From: Exiguobacterium sp. FSL W8-0210
GTDB taxonomy: Bacteria; Bacillota; Bacilli; Exiguobacteriales; Exiguobacteriaceae
Length of the DNA stretch: 64,000 nucleotides
Reading direction: 5' to 3'
NCBI RefSeq assembly: GCF_038006045.1
Contig: NZ_JBBOUK010000001.1
Coordinates: 2,893,001 to 2,957,000, forward strand
Shown here: one piece after another, positions 44,328-53,938 of the stretch
How positions within the stretch are numbered: position 1 is the stretch's first letter
Layout: each line of letters opens with the position of its first letter
Program-made: the position numbers and the translations under genes
Notes under the pieces: generated by a model
Seen by the model: the letters and a program-made list of their open reading frames with translations, nothing else
Databases searched by the model: none
What the model was told of the DNA's origin: nothing

Positions 44328-44444
44328 ATGAAAAGAAGGAATCCCAGGCGAATCTCTTCATTACTTCTTGAGGCACCACCTGGCTTATCATATGATGAGA
44401 AACGAAGACTTATGATTTCGAACTAGTAGAGGGGATCTCATTAC

Positions 44445-45305
44445 ATGACACAAACCATAACCGCCCATTCTCATGAACTTCAGAGCCACGTCGCTGAAGT
44501 CGCGTTACTCGAAGCACTGACATCCGATACAGAAGAGAGCGTACGTATTGCCGCAACCGAGCGCTTACGTGTTCTTGTCCCATCTCATCCATTGCTCAAC
44601 ATTGCTACAGCCCATTCCCTTTATTTCAAGAACGAACACACTCAAGCGCGCCGGCTGATCGAAGAGACACATCAGCAACTCGGCGAACATGTGCAAGGAT
44701 ATATACTCCTCGGTATCATCAGTGAAGAGGAAGGGTATATGCACGAAGCAGAACAGTTTTTCCTTTCGGCCATCGCACGGTTCCCTGAAGAGCCGGCAGG
44801 ACATCGTTTCCTTGCCGTCCATTACAATCATCGTCAATTTTATGGGGAATCAGCCGTTCATGCGTTTACATATTTAAAGAAGGTTGGCGCATCTGGAATC
44901 GATACACTGATGGCCATTGATTCCATCCAACAATTAGACGGTCATTCGATCGACATGTTGGAAGCACTCTATGCGTTAATCATCGGCGTACCTCATCTCG
45001 ACAAAACCGCCGTCTTTCATGCGACAGCTTCTGTCAATCAAAGCATTCAATATGAGATGCTGCATGCTACATTGCGCGAAGACAGCGACGAGACCCTCTA
45101 CGCCAAGCTCGACGAATGCCTTTCTAACATGCTCGAGCACGGCTTGTACGCAGCTGTTTACGACGATTCCGAAGAAAAGATCTATCGCCATGTTTTTCGG
45201 GACATGTGTCGGGATATGACCATTCGTCATGCAGGTTGGCGCGCGTACCCAGACTATATTCGACTACGTTTTCTCTATTTCAAACAATTGTTGCTACGCG
45301 ACTGA
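44445..45305 (+). CDS. TPR-like helical repeat protein
   Basis: 286 residues, all helical, no signal peptide. Tetratricopeptide-type helix pairs are visible from about residue 50 to 150 (LLNIATAHSLYFKNEHTQARRLIEE, VQGYILLGIISEEEGYMHEAEQFFLSAIARFPEEPAGHRFLAVHYNHRQFY). The last third is different and ends with a conserved-looking DMTIRHAGWRAYPDYIRLRFLYF. Probably a protein-interaction scaffold; partner unknown. It converges with the kinase-like gene with only 3 bases between stops and no clear terminator. Confidence 0.65.
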   Translation: MTQTITAHSHELQSHVAEVALLEALTSDTEESVRIAATERLRVLVPSHPLLNIATAHSLYFKNEHTQARRLIEETHQQLGEHVQGYILLGIISEEEGYMHEAEQFFLSAIARFPEEPAGHRFLAVHYNHRQFYGESAVHAFTYLKKVGASGIDTLMAIDSIQQLDGHSIDMLEALYALIIGVPHLDKTAVFHATASVNQSIQYEMLHATLREDSDETLYAKLDECLSNMLEHGLYAAVYDDSEEKIYRHVFRDMCRDMTIRHAGWRAYPDYIRLRFLYFKQLLLRD

Positions 45306-45308
45306 ACG

Positions 45309-45956
45309 TTAAAAAGCAAACGCAACGAGTGCCGCGATCGTCCAAGGCAAGATCAAATTGTCGAGATCGCGATATGAGATGGCTTCGATCAAGGCTGCGA
45401 TGTTCGCAAGCAAGAAGCCATAACTGACAGCGAGCCAAACCGGTTGTCCATAAAATAAGAACGTCACGGTCAAAACGAGGAATGACGCCAAAAACAGGGC
45501 GATACTTCCTTCAAAGGATCGTTTCGTCTCACCACGGACGTAAAACGTCTTCCCATAGCGTTTTCCGACGAGAGCAGCGAGACCGTCGCCCCAAGCAAGC
45601 ACCATGCTTCCCGCAACGAGCGCCATTGGCTGTCGTTCGAAGAAGAATAGGACGAGTCCCGCTAGAGCGAGTGGATAATAGACCGTTCCGTAAGAAGGAC
45701 GATCGACGTCGTGCATCTGGCCGATTCCTTTTCGTAGTGTCACTAGATTCACGACAGCAAAGAATAACAACGGTACGATCGCCACGTACCAGTGATCCAG
45801 CCAGAGCAGCGCAAGAAATACCCAGTGACCGACAGCAATATGAATCCATTTCCGAACCGTCTCGGGAGAAAAGCCGAAACGGCGTCCAATGACTTCCAGG
45901 ATGACGAGAACTAGCCCGACGATTCCAATCGTGCCAAGAGCAGCTATCCATTCCAT
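45309..45956 (-). CDS. Diacylglycerol/polyprenol kinase-like (dolichol/phytol kinase) membrane protein
   Basis: 215 residues from ATG 45956 (AAAGGGGG seven bases upstream), six to seven membrane helices. RKWIHIAVGHWVFLALL and MVLAWGDGLAALVGKRYGK followed by KRSFEGSIALFLASF match the CTP-dependent polyprenol kinase/phosphatidate cytidylyltransferase superfamily. Such enzymes phosphorylate long-chain alcohols or diacylglycerol at the membrane. The true substrate is unknown. Confidence 0.78.
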   Translation of the reverse strand: MEWIAALGTIGIVGLVLVILEVIGRRFGFSPETVRKWIHIAVGHWVFLALLWLDHWYVAIVPLLFFAVVNLVTLRKGIGQMHDVDRPSYGTVYYPLALAGLVLFFFERQPMALVAGSMVLAWGDGLAALVGKRYGKTFYVRGETKRSFEGSIALFLASFLVLTVTFLFYGQPVWLAVSYGFLLANIAALIEAISYRDLDNLILPWTIAALVAFAF

Positions 45957-46071
45957 CGTCATTCCCCCTTTCTTTCCTATTATTGTACGTTGTTTCAGTT
46001 GCCATTTGCTCTATTGAACCTTCATTTGATAACATAAGGTCAAATGACGTCCTAGAGAGGAAGTTTTGGAA

Positions 46072-46695
46072 ATGTATGATGCTCAAGCAGTCCAAACATT
46101 ATCAAGTTGTCTGCAACGCTTGAACGAAGGAAAAGGAATCGAACCCCTCGTCGCAACGGAAGGCATAGAATTGCCGAAGGTCATCAATCGCTTGAAACAA
46201 TTCGATCCCTTAAAAAATGGTCTATCCATCAATGAAATCGTTCATTTGGCAAATGCCCTGATCGGCGAACATATGTCAGCGACGACGATCCAGAACTGGA
46301 CGAAACGTGAAGTCCGGGACATCATCGGCGTACCGCATCGCGGAAAGAAGTACTCGATCAATCAGGCTTCGATCATCTATCTACTGGATGATTTAAAACA
46401 CCTCTTCTCGTTAGAAGAAACACGGGAACTGCTGACGATCGTCTTCAAGAATCCGAATATTGATGAGGATGATTTAATCAGTCCGCTTAATTTTTATCTC
46501 GTCTATACGCAACACGCAGAAACAAGTGGTCCGATCGAATTAACGGAGAAGCGTCTCAGACGCTCGCTCGAGCGTATTAACGCTTACCGCCCTGAAACTG
46601 TCCACGTTCTCCAACTGTGTCTCTATGCCCGTCGTGTATCGCATTTGACGCACGAAGCGAAACAACGTCTCCATCATGTTCTGCAAACGACATGA
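46072..46695 (+). CDS. DUF1836-family protein
   Basis: 207 residues from ATG 46072, eight bases after AGAGGAAG. The core LSINEIVHLANALIGEHMSATTIQNWTKREVRDIIGVPHRGKKYSINQASIIYLLDDLK is a MerR-like winged-helix pattern and matches DUF1836. The domain probably binds DNA or protein, but no member has a firm role as far as I know. Single-gene unit with a terminator downstream. Confidence 0.72.
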   Translation: MYDAQAVQTLSSCLQRLNEGKGIEPLVATEGIELPKVINRLKQFDPLKNGLSINEIVHLANALIGEHMSATTIQNWTKREVRDIIGVPHRGKKYSINQASIIYLLDDLKHLFSLEETRELLTIVFKNPNIDEDDLISPLNFYLVYTQHAETSGPIELTEKRLRRSLERINAYRPETVHVLQLCLYARRVSHLTHEAKQRLHHVLQTT

Positions 46696-46697
46696 TG

Positions 46698-46738
46698 AAA
46701 AAAAGATGCCATCCATGTCATGGAAGGCATCTTTTTTT
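46698..46738. terminator. Bidirectional terminator
   Basis: AAAAAAAGATGCC pairs with GGCATCTTTTTTT between the DUF1836 and LURP-one genes. Confidence 0.92.
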
Positions 46739-46740
46739 AT

Positions 46741-47217
46741 TTAGACGGCTGTCAGTGATTTATAGTGGACGTTGTTCGTCAGACTTTTCAAGACAGAGAG
46801 TAGTTCGTACATCGAGAGTTTGTCCGCATCCTTGACGAGACGGTACTCATCACCGTCTTGCAACAATTCCGCAACGACTTCTCCAGCTGCACTCCGTACG
46901 GAGAATTTTCCTTTTGTCAGGTCGAAGGAAATCGTGAATGTACCACGCTCATACACGTTGTACTCACATTTCTTCGAGAAGAGCGAAAACTTCTCACGCA
47001 TTTGACCTACCTCTTGTCCATCATGGTTCATCACGACCCACTTCTTACACGTCGGAATGAACTTACCAAACGCTACCCCTCTACCTTCACCATTCATTAC
47101 TTGAACACGACCATTCTCGTCGTGTTGAACCGCACCGATCATTTGGTGCGCTTCATCATAAATCGCGGCATGACCTTGCGAAAAAACGCAACCCTGCACA
47201 TAGACAACTTTGCGCAA
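46741..47217 (-). CDS. LURP-one-related (tubby-like barrel) protein, YxjI-like
   Basis: 158 residues from TTG 47217, seven bases after AGAGGAGA; GTG 47235 precedes that site. Repeating short beta strands with the pattern FSLFSKKCEYNVYERGTFTISFDLTKGKFSVRSAAGEVVAEL match LOR/YxjI proteins, a 12-stranded barrel around a central helix related to tubby and scramblases. Function in bacteria is unknown; phospholipid binding is possible. Confidence 0.72.
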   Translation of the reverse strand: MRKVVYVQGCVFSQGHAAIYDEAHQMIGAVQHDENGRVQVMNGEGRGVAFGKFIPTCKKWVVMNHDGQEVGQMREKFSLFSKKCEYNVYERGTFTISFDLTKGKFSVRSAAGEVVAELLQDGDEYRLVKDADKLSMYELLSVLKSLTNNVHYKSLTAV

Positions 47218-47388
47218 CAGAAATTCTCCTCTCACTGCTAAAACGTGCTGGTTTTTCGTCCCCAGTTTATTTAGACATCCTGTATAGTTTAACTTTCTTT
47301 ATCTGTATGATATTTCGTTAACGAAAATGATTATTGCACCGTTTCTCCAAATTGACAACCCCCTTTTGTCGACAATCATTCGACATGT

Positions 47389-47916
47389 TCAATGCAGGTT
47401 CATCTCCTTTGCAAATGCGAGCAATTCTTCCCGATCAATGAGGCGAACCTGATTTGGTTCCGCTAGCTGATACGCAGCTTCCGTAAAGGTCGAATTCGTA
47501 ACGACCCACCCCTCGTCCATCCCGTAGAATGGAACCGAGGCAGCGACCTGTTGAACCGCTTCGAGCCCTACAGCCGCACTATATCGCTTTGCCTGGATGG
47601 CAATCTTATACCCTCGTTCATCCTCTATCAACAAATCTGCTCCGAAGTCGCGTGAAGCAGGTGTCAACTCGACCCGATATCCTGCTGTTTCAAATAAATC
47701 GGCAAGCCATTCTTCAAATTCTCGTCCTTCCATTCGATCGAGTCGTTTTTCAAGCGACGGCGTTAAAATGGACAAAAGAAGAAAAAGGATACACCCTAAT
47801 ATACTGATGATTAAGATTAAAGGTTCCCAAGAACTCGAAAAAAAATAAGTTCCGAAAATTCCTATCATTGCAAACAAAGCTGCTAGTAACAATCGTTTTC
47901 GTTTTAATCGTTTCAT
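47389..47916 (-). CDS. Membrane-anchored Mrr-type (PD-(D/E)XK) nuclease
   Basis: 175 residues. Two adjoining N-terminal membrane helices (LLLAALFAMIGIFGTYFF and LILIISILGCILFLLLSILT) are followed by a restriction-endonuclease-like Mrr_cat domain: GREFEEWLADLFETAGYRVELTP, then DFGADLLIEDERGYKIAIQAKRYS with the Asp and the QxK residues of the active site, and WVVTNSTFTEAAYQLA. Mrr proteins cut modified DNA; the membrane anchor suggests action at the envelope, perhaps on incoming DNA (inference). IS30 copy 2 ends 43 bases upstream of the start. Confidence 0.8.
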   Translation of the reverse strand: MKRLKRKRLLLAALFAMIGIFGTYFFSSSWEPLILIISILGCILFLLLSILTPSLEKRLDRMEGREFEEWLADLFETAGYRVELTPASRDFGADLLIEDERGYKIAIQAKRYSAAVGLEAVQQVAASVPFYGMDEGWVVTNSTFTEAAYQLAEPNQVRLIDREELLAFAKEMNLH

Positions 47917-47955
47917 CGTGCTTTTCCCCTCTACTTCGTCGTGACCTTTTTTTCA

Positions 47956-49017
47956 CTATGACGAATTGTAATATTAAGTGCAACACCTAGCTGAAAACAC
48001 AAAAAAACCCATAACGACCTCGTGTAGAATAGAGTTACCACACAAAATTCAACGGAGGATTCGTTATGAGCTATGTTCATCTTACCACATCAGAAAGAGT
48101 CAAAATAGAAACTTATCTAGAGCTTGGATTTTCAATGCGAAAGATCGCTCAGCATCTCGGACGACAGCCGTCTACGATTTCACGTGAGCTAAAACGGAAT
48201 CCTTCCTACAATGCGATCAACGCTGGGCGGCGTTATGAGATGCAAAAAAAGAATTGTGGAGCACGCACGCTGTTCAGCGCTTCGCTTGGCTCACGTATCC
48301 TTTCGAAACTGCGAGAGACATGGTCTCCCGAACAGATCGCAAGACGGCTCTTTCACAAACAGGGACCATCGTACAGTACAATCTATCGATGGATATATAA
48401 AGGATTCATCAAGAGCGATTTAGGCGTTTTACGACAAAAAGGAAAGCGCCAAAAGCCACGTGAGACAAGAGGTCGCTTCAACATCGGGCTTCCGATCAGT
48501 AAACGTCCGTCGGACGTCCGGGGTCGAGAGACGTTCGGGCACTGGGAGTTGGATACTGTTGTATCAGGACGAGGACAGACAAAGGCATGTGTCGCGACAT
48601 TCATCGAACGTAAAAGTCGGTTCTATATCGTACTACCGATGGTCGATCGTTCTTCTCACTCGATGGAACACGCCATCCGAACGCTTTATTCTTCTTTCCC
48701 ATCGGGAACGTTTCAAACCATGACGACGGATCGCGGTAAGGAGTTCAGCTGTCACGAACGGATACAGGACTCTCTTGGTATCCCGATGTACTTCGCGGAC
48801 CCCTATTCTTCATGGCAACGTGGCAGCAATGAGAATGCCAATGGTCTTCTCCGTGAGTTCTTCCCAAAGGGAACCAACTTCGGAATGATCAACAAGACAG
48901 AATTAGATCACGCACTTTCTAGAATCAACAATCGACCACGAAAGTGTTTGGATTGGAAAACTGCATACGAGGTCTTTTCCGAAGAAGTGTTGCGCTTAAT
49001 TTGACAAACCGTCCTAT
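47956..49017 (+). mobile_element. IS30-family insertion sequence, copy 2, with target duplications
   Basis: The element is 47960-49013 (1054 bp), opposite in orientation to copy 1 and apparently identical. It is flanked by CTAT on both sides (47956-47959 and 49014-49017). It lies between the Mrr-type gene and the PAS kinase gene, 123 bases before the kinase start, with an outward TTGACA box (49002-49007) at the end facing the kinase. Confidence 0.9.
48066..49004 (+). CDS. IS30-family transposase (identical to copy 1)
   Basis: 312 residues, identical to the protein at 5504-6442, with the same helix-turn-helix and DDE residues Asp163, Asp222 and Glu256. It is intact and has GGAGG before its ATG. 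Complete identity means the copies separated very recently, so the element is probably active. Confidence 0.95.
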   Translation: MSYVHLTTSERVKIETYLELGFSMRKIAQHLGRQPSTISRELKRNPSYNAINAGRRYEMQKKNCGARTLFSASLGSRILSKLRETWSPEQIARRLFHKQGPSYSTIYRWIYKGFIKSDLGVLRQKGKRQKPRETRGRFNIGLPISKRPSDVRGRETFGHWELDTVVSGRGQTKACVATFIERKSRFYIVLPMVDRSSHSMEHAIRTLYSSFPSGTFQTMTTDRGKEFSCHERIQDSLGIPMYFADPYSSWQRGSNENANGLLREFFPKGTNFGMINKTELDHALSRINNRPRKCLDWKTAYEVFSEEVLRLI

Positions 49018-49136
49018 ACTAAAATTCTTCGTCGGTTGCTTCCTTCAACAGGAAACACGACTCGTCTTGCAGAAGTAAACTAACGAGGAAAGACTGTCTT
49101 AAAATCCATGGTCGAAGACCAGTCAGGAGGTAGCTC

Positions 49137-51272
49137 ATGGCAGAACATTCATCTCCTTCATCGCTACGAATCATTCACGCGACGTTACGTGCTATGAAAG
49201 ACCCCGTTCTTCTTATCGATGCAAATGGAAGGATTCAATTTCATAATGACGCGTTTCAACACCAGTTCATGAACACTCCGAATATCGAAACCGTTCAGGA
49301 GCTGTTTCCCATCACGGATGATTTCTTTCCATTACAGAAGGAAGCCGTCATTTCAACGACACATCAATTAACAGTCACAGCGATTGAAGCAACGGACTAT
49401 TTTCTTGTCCATGTCGCTCCCCTGAAAATCGAGGACTTATTCAATTCAACACTAGATACCGCTCTATTCATCACCGACTCGGAGTTTCGGATTCAAACTT
49501 GTAACGAAGTGGCAAGCACCTTATTCCGTTTCGAGCATGCCGAAGACATCATTGGTCTCCAAGCGACGGTTCTACATGATGCGAAGGAAATCGCTACCCG
49601 CCGTCAACATCTCGAACAATTGAACTTAAAAGACTTATCGGACGCGCAACTGTTTTTACTGCATGGACGGGAAGCCGAAAATGAATGGACCTATCATCGC
49701 TTGGATGGCTCAACGTTCCATGGACGCCTTTATATGACACGGTTGCCAAACGATACGTACTTCCTGCTCATTCAGGACATCACACCGCAAAAACAAATCG
49801 AATGGCATCTGACAAAAAGCGAACGCCGCTTCCGACTCTTCTCGGAATCCGTCGTTGAAGCCGTTATCTTTCATGACCACGGAATCATCATCGATGCCAA
49901 TCGCGCAGCAGAAGTCATTTTCCGGACGAAACTCGAGAAAATGAAAGGCAAGACGACGCTTGAATTGATTCATCCGGATCATCACGCGCGTGTCTTGCAA
50001 CGCATCGAGGAGCATCGAGAAGAACCGTACGAAGTCCTCGGTCAACGTGCCGACGGAACTTCTGCCGAAATCGAAGTGTTTCCGCGTGAAATCATCTACA
50101 ACAACATCCGGATGCGTGTCGCCGTCGTTCGTGATATTACAGAACGAAAAAAGATTGAGAAAATGCTTGAACGCGAAAAAAATGCCATCATGCGTCAGCG
50201 TGATATCACACAATCGATTCTTCAGGCATCCAATGAAGGGTTCCTACTGACAGAAGAGGATGGGAGTTTCATCTTCATGAACGTCAAAGCACGCAAATTA
50301 CTCGATGTCCCAGGCATTGCACCAAGTAAGATTCAAGAACGAATCAGTCTGATTCCGAATCTCGATTTGAACACTCGATTCGAGATGCTCCGACAAGTAG
50401 AAGAATTACTCGCCGGAAAACATTCTGAACTATCGTTTCGTTTCACGTTACAGCGACCAAATGAGTCCAGTCCACTTTATTTCGAATTTTATGCGACTGC
50501 GATCAAAAAGGAGAAGAGCCGCATTTCTCGTCATGGCTTCCTATTTGTTTTCCGTGATCGGACAGAGGAAGCAAAGATGGATCAAGTAAAGGACGAACTC
50601 GTCAGTACAGTATCGCATGAGTTGCGTACGCCGCTGTCCTCCATTCTTGGCTATATGGAATTACTACGATATAAAAAACAATCGGCTGATCGAATCGAAC
50701 GGTATGTTGAGATCGTCCACGAAGAGACAAAACGCTTGACGACGCTATTAAATGAGTTTTTAGACATTCAGCGTCTAGAAGGTGGAAAACAGGAGTATAC
50801 CTTCACGTCGTTCTCGTTACGCGATCTTCTTGCATCAACCGTCGATGCCTATGGCGAAACCGTCGAGACGCATCGGATTGATCTAGAACTACCAGAGGAT
50901 CCTGTTCTGATTTTTGCGGACGAGCACAAAATCAAGCAGGTGATCTTGAACTTGCTTTCGAACGCCATTAAGTATTCTCCACAGGCGGATCATATTCGAG
51001 TCATTCTTTCAGCCAATCCGGAACAAGCAACGTTCTCTGTGACGGATCACGGGCTCGGTATTCCACAAAATGCTTTTGAAAAGCTCTTTACGAAATTTTA
51101 CCGGGTCGATAACTCAGACATCCGGAAAATCGGCGGAACCGGTCTCGGACTTGCCATCTGTAAGGAAATCATCGAATCGCACGGAGGTGCGATTTCCGTT
51201 GAATCAGAAATCAATGATGGTTCGACTTTCACCGTTGTACTCGAACGTGATCCAAGAAAGGAATGGAATTGA
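49137..51272 (+). CDS. Cytosolic multi-PAS sensor histidine kinase
   Basis: 711 residues with no membrane helix. Four PAS-like modules can be followed (about residues 10-95, 105-215, 230-345 and 360-475), two ending in QDITPQKQIEWHL and RDITERKKIEKML. Then HisKA with His494 in STVSHELRTPLSSILGYMELL and a complete HATPase (NLLSNAIKYS, DHGLGIP, GGTGLGLAICKEIIESHGG). It should sense an internal cue such as redox, light or a small molecule. No response regulator is adjacent. It is coupled by TGATG to an SDR gene. Ribosome site AGGAGG. Confidence 0.9.
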   Translation: MAEHSSPSSLRIIHATLRAMKDPVLLIDANGRIQFHNDAFQHQFMNTPNIETVQELFPITDDFFPLQKEAVISTTHQLTVTAIEATDYFLVHVAPLKIEDLFNSTLDTALFITDSEFRIQTCNEVASTLFRFEHAEDIIGLQATVLHDAKEIATRRQHLEQLNLKDLSDAQLFLLHGREAENEWTYHRLDGSTFHGRLYMTRLPNDTYFLLIQDITPQKQIEWHLTKSERRFRLFSESVVEAVIFHDHGIIIDANRAAEVIFRTKLEKMKGKTTLELIHPDHHARVLQRIEEHREEPYEVLGQRADGTSAEIEVFPREIIYNNIRMRVAVVRDITERKKIEKMLEREKNAIMRQRDITQSILQASNEGFLLTEEDGSFIFMNVKARKLLDVPGIAPSKIQERISLIPNLDLNTRFEMLRQVEELLAGKHSELSFRFTLQRPNESSPLYFEFYATAIKKEKSRISRHGFLFVFRDRTEEAKMDQVKDELVSTVSHELRTPLSSILGYMELLRYKKQSADRIERYVEIVHEETKRLTTLLNEFLDIQRLEGGKQEYTFTSFSLRDLLASTVDAYGETVETHRIDLELPEDPVLIFADEHKIKQVILNLLSNAIKYSPQADHIRVILSANPEQATFSVTDHGLGIPQNAFEKLFTKFYRVDNSDIRKIGGTGLGLAICKEIIESHGGAISVESEINDGSTFTVVLERDPRKEWN

Positions 51273-52336
51273 TGCGGACCTATTTCATGACAGGTTTCCC
51301 CGGTTTTTTAGCGACCAAACTGATCGAACAACTGGCACGTGTTCCGGACCAAATCGCTTGTTTTCATTTGCTTCATTTATCGTCAGAACGAAACGCAGCT
51401 GTTAAGCGACGCCAGGATCTTCTAGAACGTACATCCTTACGATCGGAGCAACTTGTATTGCACGAAGGCGATATCACGGTCGAACAGCTTGCTTTATCGT
51501 CTGATATACGGATGATCCTGCAACAAGAGGTCACACATATCTTTCATCTTGCTGCGCTATACGATTTAGCTACGGCATATGAACCTGCCTTTCGGATCAA
51601 TGTCATCGGTACCGCGAACGTGACACAGTTTGCCCACACGTGCCGTGCTTTAGAACGCTACATCTACTTCAGTACAGCGTATGTCTCCGGTCTGCGCTCC
51701 GGCACGATTCTCGAAGAGGAATTACAGGCAAGTCGCTTTAAAAATGCTTACGAAGAAACAAAATACCTTGCTGAAGTGCGCTTACGCAAAGAACTCGGAA
51801 CGATTCCCTATACAATCATCCGCCTCGGCATCGTCGTTGGACATTCTGAAACAGGTGAAACACCGAAATGGGATGGTGTTTATTTTGTTTTGAACGCGAT
51901 GCGTCTCCTGCAATCCTTTGCTCCTCTTCCGTATCCTGGTCGAGCAAACGCGCTCGTCAATCTCGTGCCATATGATTATGTCATTGAAGCGACTGCTTAT
52001 CTCAGTCATGCACCCGTCGGAAAAAATAAGACATATCATCTGACGGATCCATTTCCACATGGCGCACGCGCGATTTTCGAGATGTTACATGTCGCCTATT
52101 ATGGACGTTACCCGCGTGGTATCGTACCATTTCGGCTCATCAGTACAGCGTTGACATCCACCGTCGCAAAACGACTCCAGATGCAACGTCAGACACTCGA
52201 TTATTTCATCCATCCCGTTCAATACGATACGACACAGGTCTTACGTGATTTACGAGATACCGGAATCATTTGTCCGGACCTAACAGAAACGATGCCTCGG
52301 CTCGTCCATTATTACCAAACACACGCGACACACTAA
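51272..52336 (+). CDS. Extended SDR, fatty-acyl/thioester-reductase-like
   Basis: 354 residues from ATG 51272, which overlaps the kinase stop (TGATG); AAAGGAA lies eight bases upstream. NAD(P) motif TGFPGFLATKL, a GDIT loop, FHLAALYDLA, and YEETKYLAE with the catalytic Tyr and Lys. The segment TKYLAEVRLR and the downstream RLGIVVGHSETGETPKWDG resemble the reductase domains that act on acyl thioesters (male-sterility/NAD_binding_4). The substrate may be a fatty-acyl or other thioester; inference. Terminator follows. Confidence 0.78.
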   Translation: MRTYFMTGFPGFLATKLIEQLARVPDQIACFHLLHLSSERNAAVKRRQDLLERTSLRSEQLVLHEGDITVEQLALSSDIRMILQQEVTHIFHLAALYDLATAYEPAFRINVIGTANVTQFAHTCRALERYIYFSTAYVSGLRSGTILEEELQASRFKNAYEETKYLAEVRLRKELGTIPYTIIRLGIVVGHSETGETPKWDGVYFVLNAMRLLQSFAPLPYPGRANALVNLVPYDYVIEATAYLSHAPVGKNKTYHLTDPFPHGARAIFEMLHVAYYGRYPRGIVPFRLISTALTSTVAKRLQMQRQTLDYFIHPVQYDTTQVLRDLRDTGIICPDLTETMPRLVHYYQTHATH

Positions 52337-52381
52337 AAAAGTCCAATCGTTCTTCCTCAAGGGAAGTCGATTGGACTTTTT
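52335..52381. terminator. Bidirectional terminator
   Basis: AAAAAGTCCAATCG pairs with CGATTGGACTTTTT, with CTTCC/GGAAG inside, between the SDR and ktrB genes. Confidence 0.9.
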
Positions 52382-52387
52382 CATCGG

Positions 52388-53779
52388 TTACCCGATCAAC
52401 ATATTCTCTTTTGGATAACGAATCGTTCGATCTCGTTGCGTCGCGAACGTGAACAGAATCGTCAAGGAGCCGACACGTCCGAGTAACATCATGAACATGA
52501 TCAAAAACTTACCAAAGCTATTGAGCTCAGCTGTTACGTTCAAAGAAAGACCGACTGTTCCAAATGCCGAGACCGTCTCAAAGAATAAACCAATAAAGGA
52601 AATGTTCGGCTGGGTCAACGCAAGGAGCGTCGTAATTAAAGCGATGAACAATAAACTGAAGACAGCAATCGCGTACGCTTTTTGGATTGCCTGTGCTTGC
52701 ACCGTCCGTCGCATCAGCACGGTCTCACGCTGTCCGCGTAGATACGTCCAGACATTCTTTAAGATAACTGCCGCCGTCGTGACCTTGATCCCGGAGCCTG
52801 TCGACGCGGAACCTGCTCCGATGTACATCAAGACCATCATCAAGCCGATCGAGAGCGGCACCATCGTCGTTAAGTCGATTGTCTGGAAACCAGCCGTCCG
52901 TGTCGTGACGACTTGGAAGAATACGATATGAAGTGCATGAAAGAACGACTCGTCGCGTAATGAACCTAAGTGAGACACCCATTCATAGAGCATCATCGCT
53001 AAGACACCCAGTCCATTGATGACGAATAACGACAGCACCATCAATTTCGAGTGCAGAGAGATTTTTTTGAAGCTTCGTTTTCCCGCGATGTCAGCAATGA
53101 CCGTAAAGCCTAATCCACCAATCATCAAGAGCGCCGCGATCGTCAGGATGAACGTCGTATCTTGTTGGAAACCAATCAAGTTATCGCCCCAAAGTGCGAA
53201 CCCTGCATTGTTAAAGGCAGATACGGCGTGGAACAAACCGTAGTAAAGTGCTTTCCCAAAGCTATATTTGTATTGAATGAACAAATCGAGCGCAATCAAG
53301 AACATACCAACGATTTCGACAAGGACTGTCGTGACGATGATATTTCGAACAAGACGAATCGTTCCCCCTGGGCTATCGAGGTTGAACATCTCTTGGATGA
53401 TGATGCGCTGACGAATTCCGATCTTTCGCCCTGTCACGCTCAGTAAGACGAGCGCAATCGTCATGAAGCCGAGCCCTCCTACCTGAATCAAGAGCATCAT
53501 GATAAGTTGCCCGAACAGATTAAAGGCTTCCGCGATATTAATCGTCGAGAGACCGGTAACGGTTCCGGCAGAAGTCGCGACGAACAAACAATCGATGAAG
53601 GAGATATCTTGCCCCTCCTGTTGCGAAATAGGCAACCACAACAAAAAACCACCTAGCAAAATCGTCAATGTGAAACCCGTCGCGATGAAGCGTGCCGGTT
53701 TATCGAACAACTGATGGTACATCAATTCACCCACACGACCAAAACGTGCCAGTGGTGAACGTCTTTTATGCGAGAACAT
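52388..53779 (-). CDS. ktrB: KtrB/TrkH-family potassium uptake channel subunit
   Basis: 463 residues, four M1-P-M2 repeats. The selectivity loops are visible: ATSAGTVTG, SAFNNAGFA, TRTAGFQT and SAFGTVGLS. The third helix region contains the SASTGSGIKV hinge typical of KtrB. It imports K+ with Na+, gated by a KtrA-type ring. No ktrA/ktrC gene is in the window, as in Bacillus ktrD, so the partner is elsewhere. ATG follows GGGGGAG. Could also be named ktrD. Confidence 0.9.
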   Translation of the reverse strand: MFSHKRRSPLARFGRVGELMYHQLFDKPARFIATGFTLTILLGGFLLWLPISQQEGQDISFIDCLFVATSAGTVTGLSTINIAEAFNLFGQLIMMLLIQVGGLGFMTIALVLLSVTGRKIGIRQRIIIQEMFNLDSPGGTIRLVRNIIVTTVLVEIVGMFLIALDLFIQYKYSFGKALYYGLFHAVSAFNNAGFALWGDNLIGFQQDTTFILTIAALLMIGGLGFTVIADIAGKRSFKKISLHSKLMVLSLFVINGLGVLAMMLYEWVSHLGSLRDESFFHALHIVFFQVVTTRTAGFQTIDLTTMVPLSIGLMMVLMYIGAGSASTGSGIKVTTAAVILKNVWTYLRGQRETVLMRRTVQAQAIQKAYAIAVFSLLFIALITTLLALTQPNISFIGLFFETVSAFGTVGLSLNVTAELNSFGKFLIMFMMLLGRVGSLTILFTFATQRDRTIRYPKENMLIG

Positions 53780-53938
53780 CTTACTCCCCCTAGATTTTTT
53801 CAGACAGAATTGTCTTTATCATACTCCCTCGAATTAAGAAGTTCTATCGAAATATGCAATCGACTAAACGTTTTCTTATTTTTTTGGTAAACTAGATAAA
53901 AGTGGACGTGTAATCATTAAAGGAGGTTGAGGGAAACA

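Noticed and set aside
5495-49013. Composite transposon bounded by the two IS30 copies
   Set aside because: The span is 41 kb, filled with core-type genes, and each IS has its own matched target duplication. Two separate insertions explain it.
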